Assembly: GCF_032884065.1 (NCBI RefSeq)
Contig: NW_027063627.1
Span: 110,001 to 174,000, forward strand
DNA from: Artemia franciscana
Taxonomy: Eukaryota > Arthropoda > Branchiopoda > Anostraca > Artemiidae
Direction of reading: 5' to 3'
Length of the DNA: 64,000 nt
The position numbers and the translations under genes are program-made. A model generated the notes under the pieces. That model ran no database searches. It was not told where the DNA came from and was given only the letters and a program-made list of their open reading frames with translations. Positions 50,331 through 61,399 of the stretch are shown one piece after another; position 1 is the stretch's first letter; each line of letters begins with the position of its first letter.

Positions 50331-50944
50331 TTTTGTGTGGCGATGGAGGCCCAAATTTAAGCCAAAAAACCTTTTGTATCTGATCAGTTGAAACCAAAAT
50401 CCACAAGTCCTTGGACCAATGATACTTAAAGTAAAATGAAAGTTTATTTGGCTTAAGGCAAGGACCCCCGAAAAATACGTATTAAAAGGCCTTTGAACTT
50501 TACATTCCGGTCAGTTTGAAAATTTCAGGAGCCGTTCACTGGGTCAAGAAGATCTTAAGTTTTTAGCGGGGGAGTATGAAGGTCTTAGGAGACCCCAACA
50601 ACTTGTGCCTATAATCATTTTGAAATTTAATTTCGTAAATATTTGGGACCATGTATGGAAAAAGTTCCAAAACTGTCAGCAGCAGAAATTGACAGAATTC
50701 CAAAAGCTGCCAACACTTTAGCAGCATAACTTGTTTTTGACAGCTTTTCTTTGAGCAAAAGCATTTTTATATGTTAAAATGGTATTTTCAGACAAAACCT
50801 CCCAACAAATTTTAAAACTGCCAAATGTCATTGCTACTTCGCCACCCCACTTTTTGCATGGAGGCTTGGGACAAGGGGACTCTAATGTAAACACAAAATT
50901 AGGTTGTCGAACAGAGCTCTCAAAACTAGGCCCTTACATCTGAT
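50331..50944. other. Stretch without recognised gene
   Basis: Sequence between the truncated A2 and C2. I saw no ORF or repeat relation. Confidence 0.4.
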
Positions 50945-50949
50945 TAAAT

Positions 50950-52690
50950 AAAAAAAACTAGTTTTTTTAACTGTAAGTAAGGAGCGACATTAAAACTTAA
51001 AACGAACAGAAATTACTCCGTATATGAAATGGGTTGTCCCCTCCGCAGTCCCACGCTCTTTACGCTAAAGTTTGACTCTTTGCCACAATTCTACTTTTTA
51101 AAACAACTAAAAACTTTAGCGTAAAGAGCGTGGGACTGCGGAGGGGACAACCCATTTCATATACGGAGTAATTTCTGTTCGTTTTAAGTTTTAATGTCGC
51201 TCCTTACTTTCAGTTAAAAAAACTGGTTTTTTTTTATTTAATTTCTGAACGTTTTTGAATTAATGCATGTTTGATTTTGGCTCTCCGCACATAAATTATT
51301 GAAATGAAATTAGTATATTAATTTTTTTTTGGCTAAATGGCTTTCTCTTAGTTTTGATCAGACGATTTTGAGAAATAAGGGGTGGGGAAGGAGGCCTAGC
51401 TGCCCTCCAATTTTTCGGTTACTTAAAAAGGCTACTAGAACTTTTATTATTCAACGAACGTTTTTATTAGTAAAAAATATACGTAACTTAAGAATTAACT
51501 TACGTAACAAACTTTTATATTTTTATATTTTTATTAAGTGTACGAGGGGGTTTGTAACCTCGTTAATAACTCGCTCTTTACATTAAATCGTAAGTTTTGT
51601 TCCAATTCTTAAAAATGACCCCTGAATCAAATAGGCCGTAGAATAAATAGTTGAAATCACTAAAAATATTTTAGCATAAAGAGCGAGGTATTTATCTCCT
51701 CCTAAATACCTCGCTCTTTATGCTAAAGTATTTTTAGAACCCTTCATATGCGTAATAATCTCTGTTTGTTTTAAATTTCAATGCTATTCCTTACTTTCAT
51801 TTGAAAAAAGTTTTCATGTTTATTTTTTCATTGTTTTTTTTTATAGTAATGCTAGAAAATCCTGCGCCCTTTTCATTGAATTTTTCCCCCATGGCATATT
51901 TCTCCAAGGAAAGATCCTCCCACATAGCCCCCTCCCTCAACCCTACCCCCAAAACCAAAAAAATCCCCCTGAAAACGTCTCTACACTTCCCAATAACCAT
52001 TATTATATGTAAACACTGGTTGAAGTTTGTAACTTGCAACCCCTCCCCCAGGGACTGTGGGGGAGTAAGTCATCCCCAAAAACATAGTTATTAAGATTTT
52101 TGACTATGCCAAACAAAATGGCTATCTCAAAATTTTGATCCGTTGACTTTGGGAAAAAAATGAGCGTGGGAGGGGGCCTAGATGCCCTCCAATTTTTTTG
52201 GTCACTTAAAAAGGGCACCAAAACTTTTCATTTCCGTTAGAATGAGCCCTCTTGCGACATTCTAGGACCACTTGGTCGATACGATGACCCCTGGGAAAAA
52301 AAAAAAAAAAAAAAACAAACAAATAAACACGCACCCGTGATTTGTCTTCTGGCAAAAAATGCAAAATTCCACATTTTTGTAGATAGGAGCTTGAAACTTC
52401 TACAGTAGGGTTCTCTGATACGCTGAATCTGATGGTGTCATTTTCGTTAAGATCCTACTACTTTTAGGGGGTGTTTCCCCCTATTTTCCTAAATAAGGCA
52501 AATTTTCTCAGGCTCGTAACTTTTGATGGCTAAGACTAAACTTGATGAAACTTATATATTTAAAATCAGCATTAAAATGCGATTCTTTTGATGTAGCTAT
52601 TTATATCAAAATTCAATTTTTTAGAGTTTTGGTTACTATTGAGCCGGATCGCTCCTTACTACAGTTCGTTACCACGAACTGTTTGAAAAC
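50950..52690 (+). mobile_element. Family C element, copy C2 (palindrome-headed, about 1.7 kb)
   Basis: Colinear with C1 over its whole length. The 5' palindrome arms (about 50950-51073 and 51111-51233) are almost perfect. A second hairpin at 51663-51735 (stem around TTTAGCATAAAGAGCGAGGT) is specific to this copy. The body ends GATCGCTCCTTACTACAG, followed by hairpin CAGTTCGT-TACC-ACGAACTG at about 52663-52682 and TTTGA. The inverted AGGAGCGAC / GTCGCTCCT sequences at the two ends suggest a non-autonomous DNA element. It has no ORF, and the frames at 51329-52221 are antisense or triplet noise. Confidence 0.7.
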
Positions 52691-53389
52691 TCAAATGCAG
52701 AAAAAAGCGAGTTTAAGCTACATTTTGCTGTATCAATTCGTGACACCCGAAAATATGTTCAGATAGTTCATCTCTTTTCGTCATGAATCCTTCGCGGCAT
52801 TTAGCCTGAGTCAGGGGGGGGGGACTCAAGGAATAGAAAAATTGTGAAAAAAAAAAATACTTTGCAATAATGCGCGAAACAAGTTATTTCGGTTCATTTT
52901 TCTCTAATTGGCTCAAAACTTACAGGAGATTGTAGACTGACCTAAACAGACCACGGGATGAACAAAAAATTTGAAAAACACTAGATTATATCAACTGGTG
53001 ACCTCTCGAAATGGGTCAAAACTTGTTTTTTTTCTGATCAACTTTAGGCTTGAAAAGCATGTAAACTGAGTTGAGAAACCCCAGTTTACACTGGGAGAAT
53101 GAGGACAAGCAATCACCGAAGAAAAATTTGGTTGTATTTGTTCGCTACAGGACTAATTCATTGCTTTTTGTCGAAAGCTTGAAACTTACAACATTCATAG
53201 ACAGCAATTCATAGACAACATTCATAGACATTTAACATTCATAGACAGGTCGAAAAAAACACCAACAAAGAGAAAATAAATATTGGAAAGATGAATGTTC
53301 AATAGTAGTGATTCATGAAGTCCAAATTTTCTTTTGAAGATATCGAAACAGAACATTTTTTTTAACAACCTATACATACATTTATTTAG
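52691..53389. other. Stretch without recognised gene
   Basis: AT-rich. The only structure is a short direct repeat of CATTCATAGACA (about four times at 53190-53250). Confidence 0.4.
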
Positions 53390-53575
53390 ATATACGTCAT
53401 AACAAATGAATGGAAATCAGCTGGTAAATTATTTACTGATTTGCTGATCCACATTAACACCAAAAAACTAAACAAAGTGCTGAAAAAATTCCCAAAATTA
53501 AAAAATACTGTTAGGTATAAATTTCCTATACTTTTATTTGAAATGGAATCGAGAGGAAATAAATTTGCAAAGTAG
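53390..53575 (+). CDS. Putative terminal exon, unidentified
   Basis: After a TTTATTTAG acceptor-like sequence, 61 codons are open to TAG (start IYVITNEWKSAGKLFTDLLI, end YKFPILLFEMESRGNKFAK). The lysine-rich, non-repetitive composition looks coding. No family was recognised and no partner exon found. A poly(A) signal close by was not seen, which lowers confidence. Confidence 0.2.
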   Translation: MYVITNEWKSAGKLFTDLLIHINTKKLNKVLKKFPKLKNTVRYKFPILLFEMESRGNKFAK

Positions 53576-54379
53576 CGACAAACTAAAATAGTGAAATTAA
53601 ATGTAACATATATAGGCCTGTTTATTTTAAGTGTTTAATGTATGTTTAGAGTATGTCCAACTGTTTGATAATTTTTATTGGCTAGATGTCCCATTTTTAA
53701 TTAATCCTTTGGCAAATTAGAGTTACACTTGAGTTAGCTTTCGAAGCATTATTCATGCTATTACAGTGCAGTGTTTAAGCCCAGTTGAAACGTGCGCTCT
53801 TCTGGAAAACTCTCTAGTTTTGGGAAGCTCTTGGTTCCTTTGTATGCACATACAGGACTTAAATACAGTTACATGCGTCTTCTTCTTTCTAATGCAATTA
53901 CTCACTTTGATATTTATCGTTAGCAGCATAATTGTGGCAAATCAGGGAAATTTTTTTTGTAACACTTTGTGATTCTCACAGTAAAAAAGTCGTTCATCGC
54001 AAAAATGAGAGTTGCTTTCACGTAAAAATTTTGGTTGTTAATTAGAAAAAATATGAATTCAGAGGGTAACATGTTTTAAGGATTAGCATGGTTAATATTA
54101 GGATAGAACCTTCACACATTTTCTAGCTACAGAAATTTACAAAAAAAATGTATTATAAAAAAACACATTTAAAACTTTTATAAAATGTAATGTCTGTATA
54201 TAAATTTTGTATGTGAGCAGTTCGTAGACACGTAGATTCAACTCATCTCTAAGTTAAAATGTATTTCCTTTAATTTTACGTTATCTTCTTGAAATCAAAA
54301 ACGCAATTAGCTTCTGCTTTTTTTGTCATAATTACACCATTTGATTTGAGACTACATTTAACATATTACTTTAAATGGC

Positions 54380-54970
54380 TGCATATATTTCTTTGTCTTT
54401 CGATCTTACTTTTAATCCGTTATAACTCTTGTTGTCGCATATCTTCTAACCGCGTATTTCTTTTTTCTTCACTTTCGTTTCTGACATATAGTAATTCACG
54501 CTGCCACTTCTGTTCTAACTGCATACGCTGCCACTTCTGTTCTAACTGCATATCTTTTGGTTCTTCACTTTCATTTTTGAATCTTTATAATTCCCGTTAA
54601 CACTTATCTTCTAACTGCATAATATTTTATTCTTCACTTCCGCTTTTTACTGGTCGTAGTTCTCGCTGCCGCTTATCTTCTAGCCGCACATTTCTTTGTT
54701 CTTCACTTTCATTGTGACTTGTTGTAAATGTTGTTCTTGCCAGTTTTCTAACAGCATATTTGTTATTCATTTCCGTTTATACTCCAGAAGTATAAACTTC
54801 TGTTTTACTTCTAGAGTTTTACTCCGTAAAAACTCCAGAAGTTTTTTTTTCAATTCCCTTTGCCTTAGCTGCTGAGATTGGCTTTGTAATATTTGATTCC
54901 TTTGTAAACAGACTCATTAACTTTGGTATTTCATATTTAGCTTTGTCCCTTTTGTAGTTTTGTATCCGTC
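54380..54970 (-). pseudogene. Decayed coding array of ESEEQRN-RLEDKRQREL repeats
   Basis: The minus strand in one frame reads successive units such as NESEEQRNVRLEDKRQREL, SGSEE-NIMQLEDKC-REL, NESEEPKDMQLEQKWQR (with a short internal duplication MQLEQKWQR) and NESEEKRNTRLEDMRQQEL, with only three stops in about 110 codons. Upstream in the minus direction the pattern continues out of frame (MLLENWQEQ, LQSQSQQLRQRELKKKL). Units are about 23-28 residues, highly charged and probably helical. They resemble the LEADRERKNRKRAEESKEQQ units of the Helitron ORF at 12.9 kb and the ruin at 16.2-17.4 kb. The likeliest reading is a dead Helitron-type N-terminal repeat region. Confidence 0.5.
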
Positions 54971-55049
54971 ATAAATACTAAAAACAATACGACCCCTTCC
55001 GAGGAGGATGACGTAATCTTTAAATATATACAAATATGACGCAACTCAT

Positions 55050-55190
55050 ATGAATTTTTTTCAAATATTAAGGTTCTTAACGACTTTTCTCGAACTTGTG
55101 ACCTATCTAGATCGTTATTTCATATCAGAAAAACCCAGGATGCCAATTTAACCTCCAAAAAAATACGGAGCAGTTTTCGAGAAAAAATTA
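55050..55190. repeat. Dispersed repeat, copy 2 of the 44.5-kb unit
   Basis: Shares ATTAAGGTTCTTAACGACTT, TTGTGACCTATCTAGATCG and ATGCCAATTT with 44540-44670 in the same orientation, at moderate similarity. Confidence 0.5.
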
Positions 55191-55680
55191 TACATATATA
55201 AATAAATATACAATTGCTAATGAGCCATGGCTAATTAGAGTAAAGCCAAGACAGAAAATCTCTTTGAGAAGCAAAGCTGGCATAATTATTTCTAGAATTG
55301 TATAAAAATGATTTATTTCACTTGCTGATAGATAGTCTATCATCCATCCTAGGGCAGAACTAATGTAGATACGCATAGAGTAAGGGTAATTCATATATTT
55401 TATCAGTTCTGTGAGCCATTTCAAGATAACTGGATACCCCAAATAAAAGGTTTTCAAATATTTCAAAGGCAAATCCACTGGAGTCCAATGATAACTGAAT
55501 TTAAATCAACTTGGTCGAAGTGACGAAAAATCTGAGAGACATCGCTAATTAGAGCAAATCCAAGACATATAGTCGCTGTGACAGGTAAAGCTGGCATAAC
55601 TTATTCAAGGATTGTATGAAAGTGATTCATTTCACTTGTTGATAGATAGTCTATCATCCATCCTAAGACCGAGTTTTTAG
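55188..55680 (-). other. Tandemly duplicated segment with open reading frame
   Basis: Two direct copies of about 120 bp (55233-55352 and 55545-55666) both read on the minus strand as LGWMIDYLS(A/T)SE(I/M)NHF and (H/Y)TILE, then a hydrophobic MPAL...CLGF(T/A)LIS stretch. The copy at 55.2 kb lies in an open frame of about 97 codons preceded by an acceptor-like TTTAAATTCAG, with HWTPVDLPLKYLKTFYLGYP before the repeat. The second copy has one stop. This could be a duplicated exon of an unrecognised membrane protein or an element remnant. Confidence 0.3.
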
Positions 55681-55917
55681 GATTGGAATGTATATAAGGT
55701 AAAGGCTGCGATGATTTGACAGCACAATATTGCAGCCACTGTCAAAATTTTACTTCAAATCTAGATAACTCTGCTTAGCCATGACTTGGAGCGCCATCTC
55801 TCTGAGCCTTCTTTATATTTCGACAGTGTGAAACGTAGACACTATATATTCGGTACACCAGATAAGAAAAAAAATATTCAGTCAGTTTAGTGTTTTCGAC
55901 ACAAAAGCAGCTCCTGA

Positions 55918-57712
55918 CCATTTTTATGGAACTTGGTATTAACCAAGTGACATATAGCAATCGCCAATTCTGTCGGTCTGTCGGTCTGTTTGTCGGTCCC
56001 GGTTTTGCTATTTTAGGCACTTCCAGGTATTAGAAATAATGAGGTATTTTTAACTTACGAACGAGTGATCGGATCTCAATGAGATTTGATATTTAGAAGG
56101 ATATCGTGGCTCAGAGCTCTTATTTTAAACCCGACCGGATCTGGTGACATTTGGGGGGGGGGGTGTTGGGAGGGGGAACCTAAAACTTGGAAAACACTTA
56201 GAGTGGAGGGATCGGGATCAAACTTGGTGGGAAAAATAAGCACAAGTCCTGGATACATGATTGACATAAACGGAACGGATCCGCTCTCTTTGGGGTAGTT
56301 GGGGGAGGGGTAATTCTGAAAAATTAGAAAAAATGAGGTATTTTTAACTTACGAACAGGTCATCGGATCTCAATGAAATTTCATATTTAGAAGGATATCG
56401 TGTCTAAAAGCAAATATTTTAAATCCTGGTCTGATCTGGTGACATTGGGGGAAGTTTGAGGTGGGGGAACCTAAAATCATGGAAAACGCTTAGATTGGAG
56501 GGATCGGGATGAAACTTGGTGGGGAAAATAATCAGAAGTCTTACATACGTGATTTACATAATTGGAACGGATCCGCTCTATTGGGGGGGGGGGGGGTTAA
56601 TTCTGAAAAATAAGAAAAAATGACGTATTTTTAACTTACAAAGGAGTGATCGGATCTTCATGAAACTTCATATTTAGAAGGACCTCGTAACTCAGACCTC
56701 TTATTTTAAATCTCAACCGGATCAAGCGTAATTGGGGAGGGGGGGCAGTTGGGGGGACCGGAAATCTTAGAAAATACTTAAAGCGGTGAGATCAGGATGA
56801 AACTGGATGGGAAGAATAGAAACCTGTCTAAGATACGTGACTGACATAACCGGACCGGATCTGCTCTCTTTGGTGGAATTGGGGGGGGGGGGTAATTTTG
56901 AAAATTGAGGTATTTGTAACTTACGAAAGGGTGACAAGATCTTAATGAAATTTGATATTTAGAAGAACCTTTTGCTTTAAAGTTCTAATTTTAAATTCCG
57001 ACCAGATCCTGTGACATTGGGGGGAGTTGGAGGGGGAAACTGGAATTTTTGGAAAATGTGAAAATTGGGATATTTTTATCTTACGAATAGATGATCGGAT
57101 CTTAATGGAATTTGGTTTTTAGAAGGAATCCATGTCTCAGAGCTCTTATTTCAAATCCCGACCAGATCTTTTGACATTGGGGGAGTTGGAGGGGGAAATC
57201 TTGGAAAACACTTGAAGTGGAGGAATCAGGATGAAGCTTGGTGGATAAAACAAACAAATGTCCTTGATACGTAATTGACAGAATCGTACTGGATTCGGTC
57301 TCTTTGGGGGAGTTGGGGGGAAGGGTTCAGTGATTTGGCGAGTTTGGTGCCTCTGGACGTGCTAGGACGATGAAAATTGGTAGGCGTGTCAGGGAGCTGC
57401 ACAATTTGACTTGATAAAGTCGTTTCCCAGATTCAACCATCTGGGGGGCTAAAGGGAGAGGGAAAATTAGAAAAAATTAGGTGTTTATAACTTACGAGTG
57501 GGCGATCGGATCTTAATGAATTTTGATATTTAGAAGGACGTCGTGACTCAGAGCTCTTATTTTAAATCCTGACCGGCATTAAGCCTCTTATTTTCCTTTT
57601 TAAATCAATCTATTGATTAATAGAATTTTGTTAGAGCTCATACCATATGATCTCTTGGCTCTTAGCTCTTCTCGCCTCTTCACAAGTGCCATATGAGCTC
57701 TTGGCTCTTGTT
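55918..57712 (+). repeat. Family A repeat, copy A3 (both ends present)
   Basis: The left end is TTTTTATGGAACTTGGTATT / ACCAAGTGACATATAGC, then TCTGTCGGTCTGTTTGTCGG and CCCGGTTTTGCTATTTTAGG. Then come about seven 200-bp units separated by poly-G, and a right module with GTGCTAGGACGATGAAAATT, ATCAATCTATTGATTAATAG and CACAAGTGCCATATGAGC. The outer sequences ATGG(C/A)ACTTG and CAAGTGCCAT are inverted relative to each other, so the unit behaves like a TIR-bounded element with an internal minisatellite. No coding sequence. Confidence 0.75.
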
Positions 57713-58577
57713 CAGGTATGTAATGTTCGAACTGTCATTACTTGGATATTTACTGCGAGAAAAAGTTGGGATCGACATCAATACGTCAATGTACAACTGA
57801 TCTTCTGTAAAATGTGGCCACATTAGCTTTTTCTAGACAAAGTTGAACAAAAATGGCAAAAAATTCTGCATTGTCAAAACCAGGCTCGAAAATTCCTATT
57901 TGACATAGTTGAATACCAGACCGACTAAAAATGTTTCATCAACCGCATTCAAATGTAAAAATCGGCTTCTATTAAGGAATTTATTTCTTTCGCGAATATC
58001 AATGTCGAAAATTCTGACAGACAGTAACAGGGCTTGTTGAAATATAGTTGACTGTCGAAACTTCACAGAACGTGTAAAACAGATGAGAAATAATAGGTGT
58101 CAAAATCCCATGATCCACTGACGAAATTGTCAAGGAAACTAAATAACATCCTCAAGCATCAAAACCAGGTAGTTTTAAAGAAATTTCAGCGAAATAAATT
58201 GACTATAAAGTTATCTACGAAAAAAGGTTCAGGGGAAAATAAATGTTAAACTTTGCGATTAACTCACTAATAAGATAGCTAAGAAACAGAAATGTCTTTA
58301 CCACCAGAATTTCATCCTGAACACAATATAACATTTATTTGCATCGGAAATGAGCTGTACCTGTGCCTGATGAATTTAAGGATGTTTTTTGCAAAACGAG
58401 AGATTTTGATTATTATTGCTTACAACTATATTTCAGATGAAAGACCATTTAAACAAAAGAGCTTAAAAAAACTAGTAGTTTTACTTTCAGAGGCTAGATT
58501 TTTTTTTATCATCTGAAGAACTGCAGCTTGACCTCATACCATGTTTGTATTTTATATCTTTATGTTTATATTAATCG
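57713..58577. other. Stretch without recognised gene
   Basis: AT-rich. The open frame at 58292-58516 (MSLPPEFHPEHNITFI start, ends in poly-Phe) has no family motif. It directly precedes the RT fragment, but I could not connect it to it. Confidence 0.4.
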
Positions 58578-59078
58578 GCATTTGACTTGGTTGACCAAAA
58601 CATCCTAGTTCGTATATTACTGAACATCTTTGAACTGGACCTTTTATTAGTAAATATTGTAATAAAATTCCTTTCAAATAGATCTCAAGTAGTAAAAGAC
58701 AATAACAATTCCTCTGACCCCCTCCCTATTTAGTGTGAAGTTCATCAAACAATCTTATTAGGACCACTCTTATATGTAGTAATGGTTAATGAAATCGGTA
58801 AGAAATTCCCTTAAAGAAGGAAATATGTGGATGACTTGTCGATCCTTGAAGTATGTCATAGCTATTGCAAGAAATTGGACTCATATTTAGATATCGGACA
58901 TATCGGATAATAAAATTTGTACTGGCCCTTTTCATGTTGGTTGATTTTTTTTAAACTGTATCTAGCTGTCTACATTGTTTCTTTGTTTTGTTTACTTTTA
59001 CTGTACATCTAAAGCAGATTCGGCTCTATTAGAGCTTGTTATAAGCCTTTTGAAAATAAAACTTATCTTATCTTACAT
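58578..59078 (+). pseudogene. CR1/L2-like RT fragment with 3' TTATC tail
   Basis: One frame with two internal stops reads AFDLVDQNILVRILLNIFEL, IKFLSNRSQVVKDNNNSS, CEVHQTILLGPLLYVVMVNE (family pattern GVPQGT.LGPLLF...VN) and RKYVDDLSILEV (YVDD catalytic motif intact). After about 150 bp of AT-rich 3' UTR the element ends with GGCTCTATTAGAGC (a small hairpin), AAAATAAAACTTATCTTATC and TTAC. Short tandem tails of this type are typical of CR1/L2-group elements. 5' truncated and dead. Confidence 0.65.
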
Positions 59079-59080
59079 TC

Positions 59081-59338
59081 AAGGATACCTTCGACACGAA
59101 ACATGAAGCGGCTATAGAACACATTTACGGACATTCCAAGTCAATAGAGAAGTCAACTGAACACAGTGACTGGTCCCAAGATGAATATCTAAATCGCCAC
59201 AAAACGGAGCACCATCGTTTCAAGAGACAAGAGCTAAGAGCTAATATGGCACTTGTGAAGAGGCAAGAAGAGCTAAGAGCAAGAAGCTCATATGATATGA
59301 ACTCTAGCAAAATTCTAAGAATCAATAGATTGATTTAA
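59081..59338 (+). other. ORF remnant running into the end of a family A element
   Basis: Eighty-five open codons start right after the TTATC tail (KDTFDTKHEAAIEHIYGHSK, later STEHSDWSQDEYLNRHKTEH) and continue across the family A boundary (about 59224) to a TAA. The first 48 residues are outside family A and look coding (His, Glu and Lys rich). The left side was cut by the CR1/L2-like insertion. No family recognised. Confidence 0.25.
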
Positions 59339-61262
59339 AAGGAAAATCAGAGGCTTAATGCCGGTCGGGATTTAAAATAAGAGCTCTGAGTCAAGAGGTC
59401 CATCCAAATATCAAAATTCATTAAGATCCGATCACCCCCTCGTAAGTTATAAATACCTCATTTTTTCTAATTTTTCCTCTCTCTTCAACCCGCAAGATGG
59501 TCTAATTGGGGAAAACGACTTTATCAAGTTAACTTGTGCAGATCCCTGACACGCCTACCAATTTTCATCGTCCAAGCACGTCCAGAAGCACCAAACTAGC
59601 CAAAGCACTGAACCCCACCCCCTAACCCCCCTAAAGAGAGCAGATCCAGTATGGTTACGTCAATCACGTATCTACGACATTTGGTTATTCTACCCACCAA
59701 GTTTGATCCCGATTTCTCCACTCAAAACGTTTTCCAAGATTTCCGTTTCCCCCTCCAACTCCCCCTCATGTCTACAGATCTGGTCGGGATCTGAAATAAG
59801 AGCTATGAGACATGAGTTTCTCCTAAATATCAAATTTCATTAAGATCCGGTGGCCCGTTCTTAAGTTTAAAATACCTCAATTTCCCCATTTTTCCAAATT
59901 CACTCCCCCAGCTCCCCCAAAGAGAACGGATCCGTTCCAATTATGTCAATCACGTATCTATAGCTTGTAATTATTCTTGTTATCAAGTGTCATCCCGATC
60001 TTTCCATTCTAAGCGCTTTCCAAGATTTCTGTTTCCCCCCTTCAATCCCCAATGTCCCAGGATCAGATTCGAATTGAAATTGGAACATTTGAGACATAAG
60101 ATCCTTCTATACATCAAGTTTGATTAAGATCCGATCACCCATTCTTAAGATATAAATACCTCAATTTTCACGTTTTCCGAAAATTCCGGTTTTCCCCTCC
60201 AGCTTCCCCCTATGCCACCAGATCTGGTCGGAATTTAAAATAAAACCTTTAAAACACAATATCCTTCTAAATATCAAATTTCATTAAGATCTGATCACCC
60301 GTTCGTAAGTTAAAAATACCTCATTTTTTCTAATTTTTCCGAATTACCCCCCACCCCCAACTCAACCAAAGAGAGCAGATCCGGTTCGGTTATGTCAGTC
60401 AATTATCTTGGACTTGCGCTTATTCTTCCCACGAAGTTTCATCCTGATCTCTCCACTTTAAGTGTTTTCCAAGATTTCCGGTCTCCCCAAATCCTCCCCC
60501 CAATGACGCTGGACCCGGTCATGATTTAAAATAAGAGATCTGAGTTACAAGGTCCTTCTAAATATGAAATTTCATTAACATCCGATAACTCTTTCGTAAG
60601 TTAAAAATACCTCATTTTTTCTAATTTTCAGAATTCCCCCCCCCCCAACTCCCCCAAACAGAACAGATCCGTTCCGGTTATGTCAATCACGTATCTAGGA
60701 CTTCTGCTTATTTTCTCCACCAAGTTTCATCCCGATCCCTCCACTCTAAACATTTTCTAAGATTTTAGGTCCCCCCCCCCACGTCACCGGATCCAGTCGG
60801 GATTTAAAATAAGAGCTTTGAGACATGATATCCCCCTAAATATCAAATTTCATTAAGGTCTGATCACCCCTTCGTAAGTTAAAAATACCTCATTTTTTTC
60901 TATTTTTTTCAATTTAACCGTCCCCCCCACTCACCCCTCCCCCAGATGGTCGAATCGGGGAAATTTACAATTTAATCTGGTCTGGTTCCTGATACGCCTT
61001 CCTAGCTTACCCGGAAGTGCATAAACTAGCAAAACTTCAAATTTTTCTTTTTTTCCAATTTAACCGTCCCCCCCCCACTCCCCCTCCCCCAGATGGTCGA
61101 ATCGGAGAAATGACAATTTACAATTTAATCTGGTCTGGTTCCTGATACGCCTAGCCTAGCTTACCCGGAAGTGCCTAAACTAGCAAAACTGGGAAAGACA
61201 GACCGACCGACAGAATTTGCGATTGCTATATGTCACTTGATACATACCAAGCGCCAAAAAAA
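59224..61262 (-). repeat. Family A repeat, copy A4 (inverted, both ends present)
   Basis: The reverse complement of the A3 layout: at the left the ATGGCACTTGTGAAGAGG end, then about eight units with poly-C instead of poly-G, and at the right CTATATGTCACTTGATAC followed by ATACCAAGCGCCAAAAA. A segment of about 160 bp with AGATGGTCGAATCGG and CTGGTCTGGTTCCTGATACG is directly duplicated (about 60905-61060 and 61040-61200). Confidence 0.75.
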
Positions 61263-61399
61263 AAAACTGAAAATAAAAAGCAAGATGAAGAAACTTCACC
61301 GAACACATAAGAAAACCCAAAAAAACCCAAGAAAAAAAAATTGGGACATAGGAATGGAAAGAGATTCTGGTGATACTCAGAGCAACTCTCTTGTTCAGC

